The notes: generated by a model not told the origin, from the letters alone. A stretch of 17,536 bases of DNA from Flavobacterium psychrophilum (GCA_945869365.1 CAMBOW010000035.1:1-17536), one strand, 5' to 3'. Positions 7,649 through 15,555 are shown, numbered from the stretch's first letter. Numbers and translations are program-made.

Positions 7649-8347
7649 ATGAAAAAAAATATCGTGGTATTGAGTGGAGCCGGGATGTCGGCCGAGAGCG
7701 GGATTTCGACCTTTCGAGATAAGAATGGGCTATGGGAAAACCACGATATTATGGAAGTCGCCTCGCCCGAAGGCTGGCGTAAAAATCCGAAATTGGTTTT
7801 GGAATTCTACAACCAACGCCGGCGCCAATTGCAGGAGGTTTCGCCAAACAAAGGACATTTACTTTTAGCCAAATTAGAGTCGGAATACCACATTGACATC
7901 GTGACTCAAAACGTAGACAATTTGCACGAACGGGCCGGAAGTACTCGCGTGTTGCATTTGCATGGAGAATTAACCAAAGTACGATCAGTAGCCGATGAAC
8001 ATACCCTTTACGAACAGCTCGAAGATTTGCATTGGGGCGACACCGATGCCCATGGAAATCAGTTGCGCCAACACATTGTTTGGTTTGGCGAAGAAGTTCC
8101 TGCCATCGAAGAAGCCATTCTACTTTTGGCAAAAGCCGATTTGGTTTTGGTCATTGGTACATCCATGCAAGTGTATCCTGCAGCCGGCCTAGTTGACTAT
8201 GCCGATACAACAGTGCCAATTGTATATATCGATTTGAATCCGGCGCGACTGCCTAGCCTACCCAATCCAATTACCGTAATGGCCAAACCAGCCAGTGAAG
8301 GACTTCGGGAATTTATGTCATTACTGCCTGAATTATTGGGTAATTAA
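7649..8347 (+). CDS. cobB: Sir2-family NAD-dependent protein deacylase, without zinc-binding cysteines
   Basis: This 232-aa sirtuin removes acyl groups from lysines with NAD+, giving nicotinamide and O-acyl-ADP-ribose. NAD-binding GAGMSAESGISTFRD is at 10-24, TQNVDNLHERAGS at 86-98, the catalytic His is H105 in HLHGEL, and the second NAD segment GTSMQVYPAAG is at 170-180. FYNQR (Y54, R57) is the Y-x-x-R pair that in class III sirtuins (SIRT5, E. coli CobB) binds succinyl/malonyl carboxylates, so desuccinylase activity is likely. The entire protein has no cysteine, so the usual four-Cys zinc site is absent; the intervening residues 109-142 form a short module instead. The start ATG 7649 (MKKNIVVLSGAG) is the only sensible one. 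It is divergent from trmH and followed by purB 80 bp later, which has its own promoter. Confidence 0.9.
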   Translation: MKKNIVVLSGAGMSAESGISTFRDKNGLWENHDIMEVASPEGWRKNPKLVLEFYNQRRRQLQEVSPNKGHLLLAKLESEYHIDIVTQNVDNLHERAGSTRVLHLHGELTKVRSVADEHTLYEQLEDLHWGDTDAHGNQLRQHIVWFGEEVPAIEEAILLLAKADLVLVIGTSMQVYPAAGLVDYADTTVPIVYIDLNPARLPSLPNPITVMAKPASEGLREFMSLLPELLGN

Positions 8348-8394
8348 TCTACTTTTTTTCGGGCATTTGCCTTTTATAAACCTCAGCAAAGTCT

Positions 8395-8403
8395 TATATT
8401 TGC
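8395..8403 (+). promoter_or_regulatory. -7 promoter element for purB
   Basis: TATATTTGC matches TAnnTTTGC exactly, 24 nt before the ATG at 8428. A TTTG at 8366-8369 lies 25 nt upstream, longer than the usual spacing. Confidence 0.6.
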
Positions 8404-8427
8404 GCCTTATTTTCAACACACTACACC

Positions 8428-9774
8428 ATGGCTACACTACACGAATTGAATGCTGTTTCCCCCATAGACGGAAGATACAGAGGCAAGACCGAATCGCTTT
8501 CGGCCTATTTTTCAGAAGAAGCCCTAATTCGCTACCGTGTATTGGTAGAAATTGAATATTTCATTGCCTTATGCGAATTGCCTTTGCCGCAATTAGCCGG
8601 TGTTAATCCAATTATATTTACCGATTTGCGTCGCTTGTATGAAAACTTTTCTACTGCCGATGCACAAGCCATCAAAGACATTGAGCATACCACCAACCAC
8701 GATGTAAAAGCCGTGGAATACTTCATCAAACAAGCCTTTGACCGGTTGGACTTGGCTCCTTATAAAGAATTCATCCACTTTGGATTGACTTCACAAGATA
8801 TTAACAATACGGCCATTCCGTTATCAACCAAAGAGGCCTTTCACAATGTCTATTTAAAATCCTTGATTGCGGTGGTTGCCAAACTCAAAGAAATGAGCGT
8901 AGCCTGGGCTGAGATTCCCATGTTGGCCCGCACGCACGGACAACCCGCCTCGCCTACTCGTTTGGGTAAGGAAATTGGGGTGTTTGTAGAACGCTTGGAA
9001 GAGCAACTGCGTTTGTTGTTTTCGATTCCGTTTGCAGCAAAATTTGGTGGCGCCACCGGCAATTACAACGCGCACCACGTGGCCTATCCGCAGATCGATT
9101 GGCGCAAATTTGGAACTGACTTCGTGAGTGATACCTTGGGCTTGCACCACTCGTTTCCCACCACACAAATAGAACATTACGATCATTTTGCCGCCTTTTT
9201 TGACGCCTTAAAACGCATCAATACCATCTTGATTGATTTGGACCGCGACATTTGGACCTATGTTTCAATGGATTACTTTAAACAAAAAATCAAAGCAGGC
9301 GAAATTGGCTCCTCGGCCATGCCACACAAAGTAAACCCGATAGATTTTGAAAATTCGGAAGGCAATTTAGGAATGGCCAATGCCTTGTTTGAACATTTAT
9401 CGGCTAAATTACCCATCTCCCGTTTGCAACGCGATTTGACCGACAGCACGGTGTTGCGCAACATCGGTGTTCCATTTGGGCACACAATCATTGCATTAGA
9501 AGCCACCTTAAAAGGCTTGAATAAATTGGTGTTAAACGAAGATAAATTGGCCAGCGAATTGGAAAATAACTGGGCTGTAGTGGCCGAAGCCATTCAAACG
9601 ATTTTGCGCCGCGAAAGCTATCCGAATCCTTATGAAGCCTTGAAAGATCTAACTCGTACACATGGGGTGATTAATCAAGCGGCCATTCAGGAATTCATCC
9701 AAACCTTAGCTGTCTCTAACGAAATTAAAGCAGAATTACTGGCGATTAGCCCGAGTAATTATGTGGGAATCTGA
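8428..9774 (+). CDS. purB: Adenylosuccinate lyase
   Basis: This 448-aa member of the fumarase/aspartase superfamily catalyses two purine steps: SAICAR to AICAR plus fumarate, and adenylosuccinate to AMP plus fumarate. The superfamily signature SSAMPHKVNPID is at 295-306, with the flexible catalytic serine in the SSAMPHK loop. TSQDINNTA (around 118) and ARTHGQPASPT (around 169) carry the other conserved active-site residues, including the His of THGQ. The MHELNAVSPIDGRY-like N-terminus (here MATLHELNAVSPIDGRY) is that of the E. coli-type PurB subgroup. Length is normal. It is transcribed from its own promoter. guaB, the other branch of IMP metabolism, is the convergent neighbour 115 bp away, so the AMP and GMP branches are adjacent but separately transcribed. 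Confidence 0.96.
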   Translation: MATLHELNAVSPIDGRYRGKTESLSAYFSEEALIRYRVLVEIEYFIALCELPLPQLAGVNPIIFTDLRRLYENFSTADAQAIKDIEHTTNHDVKAVEYFIKQAFDRLDLAPYKEFIHFGLTSQDINNTAIPLSTKEAFHNVYLKSLIAVVAKLKEMSVAWAEIPMLARTHGQPASPTRLGKEIGVFVERLEEQLRLLFSIPFAAKFGGATGNYNAHHVAYPQIDWRKFGTDFVSDTLGLHHSFPTTQIEHYDHFAAFFDALKRINTILIDLDRDIWTYVSMDYFKQKIKAGEIGSSAMPHKVNPIDFENSEGNLGMANALFEHLSAKLPISRLQRDLTDSTVLRNIGVPFGHTIIALEATLKGLNKLVLNEDKLASELENNWAVVAEAIQTILRRESYPNPYEALKDLTRTHGVINQAAIQEFIQTLAVSNEIKAELLAISPSNYVGI

Positions 9775-9779
9775 TTTTT

Positions 9780-9811
9780 AATGAATAATTAAAAATGAAT
9801 AATTAATAATT
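9780..9811. repeat. AT-rich 14-bp tandem repeat in the purB-guaB intergenic region
   Basis: AATGAATAATTA occurs at 9780-9791 and again at 9794-9805 (14-bp period), followed by a partial third copy. A 17-bp stretch beginning TGAATAATTAAAAA (9782-9798) recurs exactly at 13395-13411, so this is a dispersed element. Confidence 0.65.
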
Positions 9812-9868
9812 GAGCCGGTAACTATTACTCGTTTAGTGGTAAAAAAATAAAGTGTTCTTAGTGGACTC

Positions 9869-9889
9869 TCAAAACTTCCAGCTTCCCAC
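9869..9889 (-). repeat. GTGGGAA-type heptad array at the guaB stop codon
   Basis: On the minus strand the heptads GTGGGAA, GCTGGAA and GTTTTGA follow the guaB TAA (9892-9890) with no intervening base. They match the phase and sequence of the arrays at 13429, 15009 and 17192. Confidence 0.65.
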
Positions 9890-11362
9890 TTACCTCGAAT
9901 AATTCGGCGCTTCCTTCGTAATCGTCACATTGTGCGGATGACTTTCGGTAATTCCACTGGCGGTGATGCGCACAAAACGTCCGGTTTCTTGCAAGGTTGG
10001 AATATCTTTGGCACCGCAATAACCCATTCCGGCACGGAGGCCGCCAATGAATTGTTGCATGCTTTCGTTTAATTCGCCCTTATACGGCACTCGGCCTACA
10101 ATTCCTTCTGGAACTAATTTTTTCACATCGTCTTCCACATCTTGGAAATAGCGGTCTTTTGATCCTTCTTGCATGGCTTCAACCGAACCCATTCCGCGAT
10201 AGGATTTAAATTTACGTCCTTCAAAAATGATGGTTTCACCGGGGGATTCTTTGGTTCCGGCTAATAAAGAGCCCAACATCACGCAATCAGCGCCGGCAGC
10301 AATTGCTTTGGGAATATCACCAGTATAGCGAATTCCACCGTCGGCAATTACCGGAACACCACTCCCTTTCAAGGCGGCAGCTACTTCTAAAACGGCTGAA
10401 AATTGAGGAAATCCAACCCCGGCTACAATACGCGTGGTGCAAATTGAACCCGGGCCAATACCCACTTTTACACCATCGGCACCATGTTGGGCCAAATACA
10501 AGGCCGCTTCTGGTGTGGCTATATTTCCGACAATTACATCGATACTCGGGAATTGTGCTTTAACTAATTTTAATACGTTCACTACGCCTTCGGTATGTCC
10601 GTGGGCAGTATCAATAATTACTGCATCCACTCCCGCTTGCACTAAGGCTGCGGCCCGATCTAAGGCATCAGCTGTTACGCCAATGGCAGCAGCTACGCGC
10701 AAACGGCCAAACGTATCTTTGTTGGCAATGGGTTTTTGGGTCAATTTGGTGATATCTCGAAATGTAATCAAGCCAACTAGTTTATAATTTTGGTCGACTA
10801 CGGGTAATTTTTCGATTTTATTTTCTTGCAAAATTCCTTCAGCCTCTTGCAAGGTAGTGCCCACGGCTGCAGTCACTAAATTTTTGGATGTCATGACCTC
10901 GGTAATCGAACGACTGTTTATTTTTTCGAAACGCAAATCCCGGTTGGTGGTAATTCCCTTTAAAATACCGTGGTCGTCCACAACAGGAATTCCACCTATG
11001 CCGTGCTCTTTCATGAGTAATTTGGCATCACCTACGGTAGCTGTGAGCGGCATTGTAACCGGATCGATAATCATGCCACTTTCGGCGCGCTTCACTTTGC
11101 GTACTTTAGCAGCTTGTTGCTCGATACTCATGTTTTTGTGCAACACGCCTATTCCGCCTTCTTGTGCCATCGCAATAGCCATAGCGCTTTCGGTAACGGT
11201 ATCCATGGCTGCAGATACAACAGGTACATTGAGTGTGATATTTTTAGAAAATCGAGATTGGATGCGCACTTCGCGGGGAAGCACATTGGAATAATTGGGA
11301 ACTAAAAGGACATCATCGTATGTTAATCCTTCGCCGATAATTTTCGTGTGGTGTGCGTTCAT
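9890..11362 (-). CDS. guaB: Inosine-5'-monophosphate dehydrogenase
   Basis: This 490-aa enzyme oxidises IMP to XMP with NAD+, the committed step to GMP. The N-terminal TIM-barrel segment is [18 protein letters not shown] Bateman pair of CBS domains spans about 95-205, and the barrel resumes with [10 protein letters not shown]. The catalytic loop is [11 protein letters not shown] with C308, followed by the phosphate-binding [11 protein letters not shown] and [10 protein letters not shown] (about 394-403). The KDRYFQ flap motif is present and the C-terminus is EAPNYSR. All catalytic features are intact and the length is usual. Its own -7 element lies at 11392-11400, so although it follows HMG-CoA lyase on the same strand with an 87-bp gap, it is likely a separate transcription unit. 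The TAA stop is directly followed by a heptad array. Confidence 0.97.
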   Translation of the reverse strand: MNAHHTKIIGEGLTYDDVLLVPNYSNVLPREVRIQSRFSKNITLNVPVVSAAMDTVTESAMAIAMAQEGGIGVLHKNMSIEQQAAKVRKVKRAESGMIIDPVTMPLTATVGDAKLLMKEHGIGGIPVVDDHGILKGITTNRDLRFEKINSRSITEVMTSKNLVTAAVGTTLQEAEGILQENKIEKLPVVDQNYKLVGLITFRDITKLTQKPIANKDTFGRLRVAAAIGVTADALDRAAALVQAGVDAVIIDTAHGHTEGVVNVLKLVKAQFPSIDVIVGNIATPEAALYLAQHGADGVKVGIGPGSICTTRIVAGVGFPQFSAVLEVAAALKGSGVPVIADGGIRYTGDIPKAIAAGADCVMLGSLLAGTKESPGETIIFEGRKFKSYRGMGSVEAMQEGSKDRYFQDVEDDVKKLVPEGIVGRVPYKGELNESMQQFIGGLRAGMGYCGAKDIPTLQETGRFVRITASGITESHPHNVTITKEAPNYSR

Positions 11363-11391
11363 TGCAATTTGAAGATGTAGTTAAATTGCGT

Positions 11392-11400
11392 GCAAATATA
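11392..11400 (-). promoter_or_regulatory. -7 promoter element for guaB
   Basis: The minus strand reads TATATTTGC, an exact TAnnTTTGC match, 29 nt upstream of the guaB ATG. No good -33 TTTG is seen at normal spacing. Confidence 0.6.
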
Positions 11401-11449
11401 GAGGATTTAATTTAGAAAAAACGAGAAATCCCAAATAGAAAAATGAATT

Positions 11450-12319
11450 TTAATGGTAAACTTTAAAAATCTTGGTCGCCTCGTTGTAGGCACTTTCAAA
11501 ACTCATGGGGCTGGTGCCTGTTGGTTCTTTTTGGGTGGTGAAGTAGGACAATAATTTCTCGGTGGGCATGTTGCCTGTGAGTTCATCTTTGGCCATGGGG
11601 CATCCGCCAAAACCTTGTATGGCGCCATCAAATCTCCGGCAACCGGCAGCATAAGCGGCATCTACTTTTTCAAACCACTTAGTGGGTGTGGTATGCAAAT
11701 GGGCGCCAAATTCAATGTTGGGGTATTGGGGAATTAAATGGGAAAATAAATAGGAAATCACCTCGGGTGTGGAGCTGCCAATGGTATCAGATAAGGACAA
11801 AATAGTCACGCCCATTTGGGCCAAGCGTTCGGTCCATTCAGCCACGATTTCTACGTTCCAAGGATCTCCATACGGATTGCCAAACCCCATAGACAAATAG
11901 GCCACCACTTCTTTGTTGTGCGCGTGTGCAATGTCGAGGATTTCATGCAAACTCAGTAAGGATTCGGCAATGGTTTTGTGCGTGTTACGCATTTGAAAAT
12001 TCTCGGAGATCGAAAACGGAAATCCCAAATAATTAATTTCTGGAAACTGAGCCGCAGCTTGTGCCCCTTGGGTATTGGCAATGATCGCCAATAATTTACT
12101 TTGGGTTTGTGACAAATCGAGTTTCGCCAAAACGGCTGCAGTATCTTGCATTTGCGGAATGGCCTTGGCCGACACAAAACTACCAAAATCGATGGTATCA
12201 AAACCTACCCGCAACAACGACTGCAGGTAATCAACCTTGCGCTGGGTGGGAATAAACTCCTTAATACCTTGCATGGCATCGCGGGGACATTCAATGATTT
12301 TGATGGGATTCACAGACAC
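11450..12319 (-). CDS. Hydroxymethylglutaryl-CoA lyase
   Basis: This 289-aa DRE-TIM metallolyase cleaves HMG-CoA to acetyl-CoA and acetoacetate, the last step of leucine breakdown. N-terminal IIECPRDAMQG at 8-18 gives the metal/acyl-CoA residues R13, D14 and Q17; the loop is one residue shorter than the EVGPRDGLQ of classical HMGCL. SLSDTIG has D178, GAHLHTT carries metal ligands H207 and H209, and GGCPMAKDELTGNMPTE carries the catalytic C240 and N250. These residues favour HMG-CoA lyase over isopropylmalate or homocitrate synthase. The gene starts 10 nt after the pyrD stop with no promoter between, so it is translated from the pyrD transcript. No other leucine-degradation genes are visible in the window. 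Confidence 0.9.
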   Translation of the reverse strand: MSVNPIKIIECPRDAMQGIKEFIPTQRKVDYLQSLLRVGFDTIDFGSFVSAKAIPQMQDTAAVLAKLDLSQTQSKLLAIIANTQGAQAAAQFPEINYLGFPFSISENFQMRNTHKTIAESLLSLHEILDIAHAHNKEVVAYLSMGFGNPYGDPWNVEIVAEWTERLAQMGVTILSLSDTIGSSTPEVISYLFSHLIPQYPNIEFGAHLHTTPTKWFEKVDAAYAAGCRRFDGAIQGFGGCPMAKDELTGNMPTEKLLSYFTTQKEPTGTSPMSFESAYNEATKIFKVYH

Positions 12320-12329
12320 GATTTATGAG

Positions 12330-13346
12330 CTAAGATAAGGCGATTTTTTGATTAATGGCTTTCACCAAAGCAGGACCTTCGTAAATAAAACCAGTATACA
12401 ACTGCACCAAACTGGCTCCGGCTTCGAGCTTTTCTATAGCATCATCGGCACTGTGAATACCGCCTACGCCAATGATTGGGAACGCTTTATTGCTTTTCTC
12501 AGCTAGAAACCGAATCACTTCGGTGGATCGCTTCGTCAACGGCTTGCCAGACAATCCGCCCATTTCAATTTTGTTTTCCGATTGCAAGCCTTCTCTGGAT
12601 AGCGTAGTATTGGTGGCAATCACGCCCGCAATTTGGGTGATTTTTACAATGTCGATGATGTCAAGCAATTGCTCGTCGGTGAGATCGGGGGCTATTTTGA
12701 GTAAGATGGGTTTGGCCTTGACTTGGGCCAAATTTTTATTTTGCAAAGTTTGCAACAATTGCGTGAGCGGTTCCTTGTCTTGCAGTGCACGTAAATTGGG
12801 TGTATTGGGCGAACTCACATTCACCACAAAATAATCAACTACCTCGTATAACGCATCAAAACAAATTTCGTAATCGGAAGTGGCGGTTTCGTTTGGGGTA
12901 TCTTTGTTTTTGCCGATGTTTCCGCCAATTAATACGCCTTTATTTTGTTGCAAACGCAAAACGGCTGCATCCACTCCCCCATTGTTAAAGCCCATGCGGT
13001 TGATGATGGCACTGTCGGGCTTCAGTCTAAACAAACGTTTTTTGGGATTCCCAGCCTGAGGCTTGGGCGTAAGCGTGCCAATCTCGATGAATCCAAATCC
13101 AAAATTGGCCAATTCCTGGTACAACTTGGCATCTTTATCAAAGCCCGCGCCTAATCCTACTGGGTTTTTAAATTTCAAGCCAAATACTTCACGTTCCAAA
13201 CGCGGGTCATTGACTGCATACAATTGGTTGCACAACCAGCCAAAGCCAGTGATTTTGTGTAACAAGCGAATACAGGCAAAGGTGAAATAATGCACTTGTT
13301 CGGGATCAAACCAAAACAAGATCGGACGAAGAAGGAGTTTGTACAT
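12330..13346 (-). CDS. pyrD: Dihydroorotate dehydrogenase, quinone-dependent (class 2)
   Basis: This 338-aa flavoenzyme oxidises dihydroorotate to orotate and passes electrons to quinone at the inner membrane. The N-terminal 45 residues ([19 protein letters not shown]) form the class-2 membrane-associating helices. FMN-binding [14 protein letters not shown] (60-73, K71) is followed by [17 protein letters not shown]. The catalytic base is Ser179 in [12 protein letters not shown], where class 1 enzymes have Cys. VIATNTT and [14 protein letters not shown] bind substrate and the FMN phosphate. Length is normal. It is first in a probable two-gene unit with HMG-CoA lyase, from a promoter at 13365-13372. 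Confidence 0.96.
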   Translation of the reverse strand: MYKLLLRPILFWFDPEQVHYFTFACIRLLHKITGFGWLCNQLYAVNDPRLEREVFGLKFKNPVGLGAGFDKDAKLYQELANFGFGFIEIGTLTPKPQAGNPKKRLFRLKPDSAIINRMGFNNGGVDAAVLRLQQNKGVLIGGNIGKNKDTPNETATSDYEICFDALYEVVDYFVVNVSSPNTPNLRALQDKEPLTQLLQTLQNKNLAQVKAKPILLKIAPDLTDEQLLDIIDIVKITQIAGVIATNTTLSREGLQSENKIEMGGLSGKPLTKRSTEVIRFLAEKSNKAFPIIGVGGIHSADDAIEKLEAGASLVQLYTGFIYEGPALVKAINQKIALS

Positions 13347-13364
13347 GGGGAATTATTTGCTGCA

Positions 13365-13372
13365 CAAAAGTA
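13365..13372 (-). promoter_or_regulatory. -7 promoter element for pyrD-HMG-CoA lyase
   Basis: The minus strand reads TACTTTTG then TGC, matching TAnnTTTG, 18 nt upstream of the pyrD ATG. No clear -33 element. Confidence 0.5.
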
Positions 13373-13394
13373 AATTATAATTGTTAATTAATAC

Positions 13395-13411
13395 TGAATA
13401 ATTAAAAATGA
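13395..13411. repeat. Exact 17-bp copy of the purB-guaB intergenic repeat
   Basis: The 17-bp stretch starting TGAATAATTAAAAA is identical to 9782-9798. It sits in the divergent region between pyrD and the frameshifted gene. Confidence 0.6.
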
Positions 13412-13428
13412 GAAATTGTTTTAAAAGA

Positions 13429-13456
13429 GTGGGAAGCGGGAAGTTGGGAGTGGGAA
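13429..13456 (+). repeat. GTGGGAA-type heptad array
   Basis: There are four exact 7-bp units: GTGGGAA, GCGGGAA, GTTGGGA, GTGGGAA. The nearly identical array at 15009-15043 has the same order of unit variants. This copy lies between divergent genes, so it is not behind a stop codon. Confidence 0.75.
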
Positions 13457-13466
13457 TAAATCTAAA

Positions 13467-13494
13467 ACCTACAACCTACAACCTAAAACCTTAA
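13467..13494 (+). repeat. ACCTACA/ACCTAAA heptad array
   Basis: Units are ACCTACA, ACCTACA, ACCTAAA, ACCTTAA at strict 7-bp spacing. It follows the GTGGGAA-type array by 10 nt, the same order as at 15009-15124. Confidence 0.75.
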
Positions 13495-13527
13495 CAATCT
13501 CTTCTGATGAAATATATCTTTATTACT

Positions 13528-13535
13528 TACTTTTG
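13528..13535 (+). promoter_or_regulatory. -7 promoter element before the frameshifted gene
   Basis: TACTTTTG matches TAnnTTTG, 22 nt before ATG 13558. The promoter appears intact although the gene behind it is broken. Confidence 0.5.
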
Positions 13536-13557
13536 AAAAAAATATAGCCCTTTTAAT

Positions 13558-14123
13558 ATGAAAAAAATATTTTTTGCGGGAGTCATATCCCTGATTTTGC
13601 TGGGTGGATTTGTATATTCAACTCGTGAAATTAAAAATGAAATCCCTAGAAAGCCAATTCCAAAGCTGCTTTCAGCTGCTGAAATGAAGGCTAAACTAAA
13701 AAATGGGAAGCGACTCCTGATGGCATTCAGTACAATAAATGGCAAGCCTCTCCAGCAGGTAAAAAAGTGCATGCCAGTATAGCTAAAATAAGCCAATCCA
13801 TTAAGGAAAAAAGTAATATAGAAGCAGTTGTTACCTCTTTTTCTCTTCCGCCAGGATCAAGATTAGGTTTCGGACTAATGGTTAGGATTAATGATGCTGA
13901 TTATATTCTAACTTTAGGACTGGATAAGCAAGGCAAGAATGTATTGGATTTTAAAAATGAATATGAGCAATTGCATAGCCTAAACGTGAACGACAAAATA
14001 AGTATAAAAAGCCATAGCGTTTCGCAAGCACCCAAGTATTCCTATCCAATAATTGCAGGCAACTATGTAGAACGAGATCATAAACAAATATATAAACGCG
14101 TACTTCGAAAAGGCGGTTGCTAA
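13558..14123 (+). pseudogene. Frameshifted gene for a small exported or membrane-anchored conserved flavobacterial protein
   Basis: The protein starts MKKIFFAGVISLILLGGF (N-terminal signal or anchor) and runs in frame to about LSAAEMKAKLK. The frame then leaves the conserved sequence and stops at 13782. Reading one base back inside the A-run at 13699-13703 continues with KWEATPDGIQYNKWQASPAG and onward to the TAA-terminated end ...RKGGC at 14123 without a further stop. The restored product would be about 188 aa. The W-[EQ]-A-[TS]-P-[DA]-G motif occurs twice in succession across the junction, and only the shifted reading keeps both, so a single lost A (or a -1 slip) is the best explanation. 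A GTG at 13767 could start the distal part alone but would lack the export signal. I recall similar uncharacterised Flavobacterium proteins; the function is unknown. Confidence 0.75.
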
Positions 14124-14195
14124 CTAAAGTATAAAATACATTTACCTTCTTTATTTTTTGAGGATCAACGACAGATTAATTAAACATAAAAAAGA

Positions 14196-14984
14196 ATGAA
14201 TAAACAATTTTCAATTTTTATTATCCTTGTTGTGTTCACCTGTTTATAAAACACATTTGCGCAAAATAATCGTTTACACACCAGTAATACAATTGGCTGG
14301 TACAACTATTTTGGAACCTTCAAAGTATCAGAAAATTTTGGCATTCACACCGAGTACCAATGGCGGAGAGATAACCTAATTACAACTTGGCAACAAAGTC
14401 TTTTGCGGGTTGGTGTAAATTACAATGTAAACGCGAGAGTACAATGTAGAGTTGGCTACGCTTGGATAGAAACATTCCCTTATGGTGAATTCCCAATTAA
14501 TAGTTTGGGTAGAGATTTTACAGAACACAGAATTTTCGAAATGATTCAACTTGCTCATAAAGAAGGAATTGTTGATTTGTCTCATCGGTTCATGCTCGAA
14601 CAACGCTTTGTAGGTCGGTATTCTTCTGCTTCTCAACTTACTGAAGATGAATTTCCACTGCTCCAACGCATGCGGTATATGTTTCGGTTACAAATTCCCC
14701 TGAAAGGAAACGAAATAAAAGACAAAACACCCTATGTTGCTTTGTATGATGAGATTTTTATTGGCTTTGGAGAAAATGTAAATGCCAATATTTTTGACCA
14801 AAATAGAATAGGTGTTCTGTTGGGCTATCGCTTCAACAAAAACCTGCGACTAGAAGGCGGGTATTTAAACCAAACTCTACAATTTGGCAGACAAATAAAC
14901 GGCCAAAATGTTTTTCAAACTAATGCTGGTTTTATACTAAACACCCACATAAATTTTGATTTGAGAAAACAAGCAAGTAACTAA
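14196..14984 (+). pseudogene. DUF2490-family outer-membrane protein gene with an in-frame stop in the signal peptide
   Basis: From ATG 14196 the frame encodes a signal peptide, MNKQFSIFIILVVFTCL, then TAA at 14247-14249. It continues in the same frame as NTFAQNNRLHTSN, a normal signal-peptidase region, and runs to TAA at 14982-14984. TTA (Leu) to TAA is one base change. The 262-codon frame otherwise looks intact. WYNYFGTFKVSENFGIHTEYQWRR, QQSLLRVGVNYN, LEQRFVGRY, LQRMRYMFRLQIPL, FDQNRIGVLLGYRFNKNLRLEGGYLNQ and the final FDLRKQ match the DUF2490 pattern of alternating beta strands. Start codons within the body (for example TTG 14403) would give a signal-less protein unable to reach the outer membrane. 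A one-base-off -7 element (TATTTTTTG, 14152-14160) precedes it. Nonsense suppression or a sequence error are alternatives. Confidence 0.8.
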
Positions 14985-15008
14985 AACTATCGCTTCAGCT
15001 GAATTGAA

Positions 15009-15043
15009 GTAGGAAGCGGGGAGTTGGAAGTTCGGAATGGGAA
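15009..15043 (+). repeat. GTGGGAA-type heptad array after the DUF2490 gene
   Basis: Five 7-bp units: GTAGGAA, GCGGGGA, GTTGGAA, GTTCGGA, ATGGGAA. It starts 24 nt after the stop at 14984 and is in the same orientation as the copy at 13429. Confidence 0.7.
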
Positions 15044-15061
15044 GAAAGCACAAAACTTACT

Positions 15062-15124
15062 ACCTAAAACCTACCACTTAAAACCTACAACCTAAAACCT
15101 AAAACCTACAACCTAAAACCTACC
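15062..15124 (+). repeat. ACCTAAA/ACCTACA heptad array, nine units
   Basis: Nine consecutive 7-bp units (ACCTAAA, ACCTACC, ACTTAAA, ACCTACA, ACCTAAA, ACCTAAA, ACCTACA, ACCTAAA, ACCTACC) run into the 3' end of the minus-strand gene at 15106. They supply its TAG stop and last few residues. Confidence 0.85.
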
Positions 15125-15477
15125 TCAATTCGTTGACACAACATCGATACAATTCGTTTGTTTAAATCGCTTTTGTGGTCGAGGTAAAACGGGAGTTCTT
15201 CTTCGGTAAGGAGTGCCAAGACCAACCCTACTAAAACATTTCTAAGGGCGATGTCTTTTTGCATGCGCAGTTTTACAAAATTTTCGAGCGTTGCACTTTT
15301 TGTAGGAATTTCTGCAGCCTGAATTTGTGCCTTAAACAAGGCGATAATTAGATTATTTTGAAACTTGAGTATCGGCCGTAGGCATTCGTTTTGAAATTGT
15401 TCGAGCGGCAATGAACTGCGTGTTGCATCGATTATTATTTCGCTTCGAAGAGTGAGAAGTTGCGCCGATCGTGTCAT
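15106..15477 (-). CDS. Conserved small flavobacterial protein (often labelled 'glyoxalase' without support)
   Basis: This 123-aa, probably all-helical, soluble protein begins MTRSAQLLTLRSEIII and contains ECLRPILKFQNNLIIALFKAQI and LRMQKDIALRNVLVGLVL. The pattern resembles a short Flavobacterium family with FQN-x-x-LRP-x-x-K-x-QN and KD-x-x-RN motifs. That family is sometimes called glyoxalase in annotations, but I see no glyoxalase metal-site pattern. The function is unknown. The C-terminal VGFRL and the TAG stop are encoded inside the heptad array 15062-15124, so the protein's end was probably created by array invasion or expansion. Upstream, TACATTTAC (15499-15491, minus strand) resembles a -7 element but lacks the G. 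It is the only intact gene between the two broken genes and the glycosyltransferases. Confidence 0.7.
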   Translation of the reverse strand: MTRSAQLLTLRSEIIIDATRSSLPLEQFQNECLRPILKFQNNLIIALFKAQIQAAEIPTKSATLENFVKLRMQKDIALRNVLVGLVLALLTEEELPFYLDHKSDLNKRIVSMLCQRIEVGFRL

Positions 15478-15520
15478 TTTTTTAATTTTGGTAAATGTAG
15501 TAAATATACGTTGAGTAGTT

Positions 15521-15555
15521 AGCTCTCAGCCTTAAGCTGTTAGCTGTTAGCCACG
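15521..15555. repeat. AGCTGTT-type heptad array
   Basis: Units are AGCTCTC, AGCCTTA, AGCTGTT, AGCTGTT, AGCCACG, with the AGC core recurring every 7 bp. It lies in the 303-bp region between the divergent 15106 and 15781 genes and runs into the next repeat. Confidence 0.6.

Noticed and set aside
7749..8132. 127-aa minus-strand frame opposite the sirtuin
   Set aside because: It is a Cys/Arg-rich shadow frame with no recognisable domain; the sense strand carries clear Sir2 motifs.
7649..8347. Sirtuin as part of an anti-phage (Sir2-containing) defence system
   Set aside because: It is a stand-alone 232-aa CobB-type enzyme between trmH and purB, with no SLOG, TIR, Argonaute, helicase or other effector partner.
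10857..11294. 145-aa plus-strand frame opposite guaB
   Set aside because: It is antisense to an unmistakable enzyme, with no promoter element or family resemblance.
11450..12319. Isopropylmalate or homocitrate synthase
   Set aside because: The length (289 aa), the catalytic GGCPMAKDELTGN loop and the absence of a C-terminal regulatory domain fit HMG-CoA lyase.
13429..15124. Insertion sequence or composite transposon
   Set aside because: No transposase, terminal inverted repeats or target-site duplication is visible; the flanking elements are direct low-complexity arrays that also occur elsewhere in the window.
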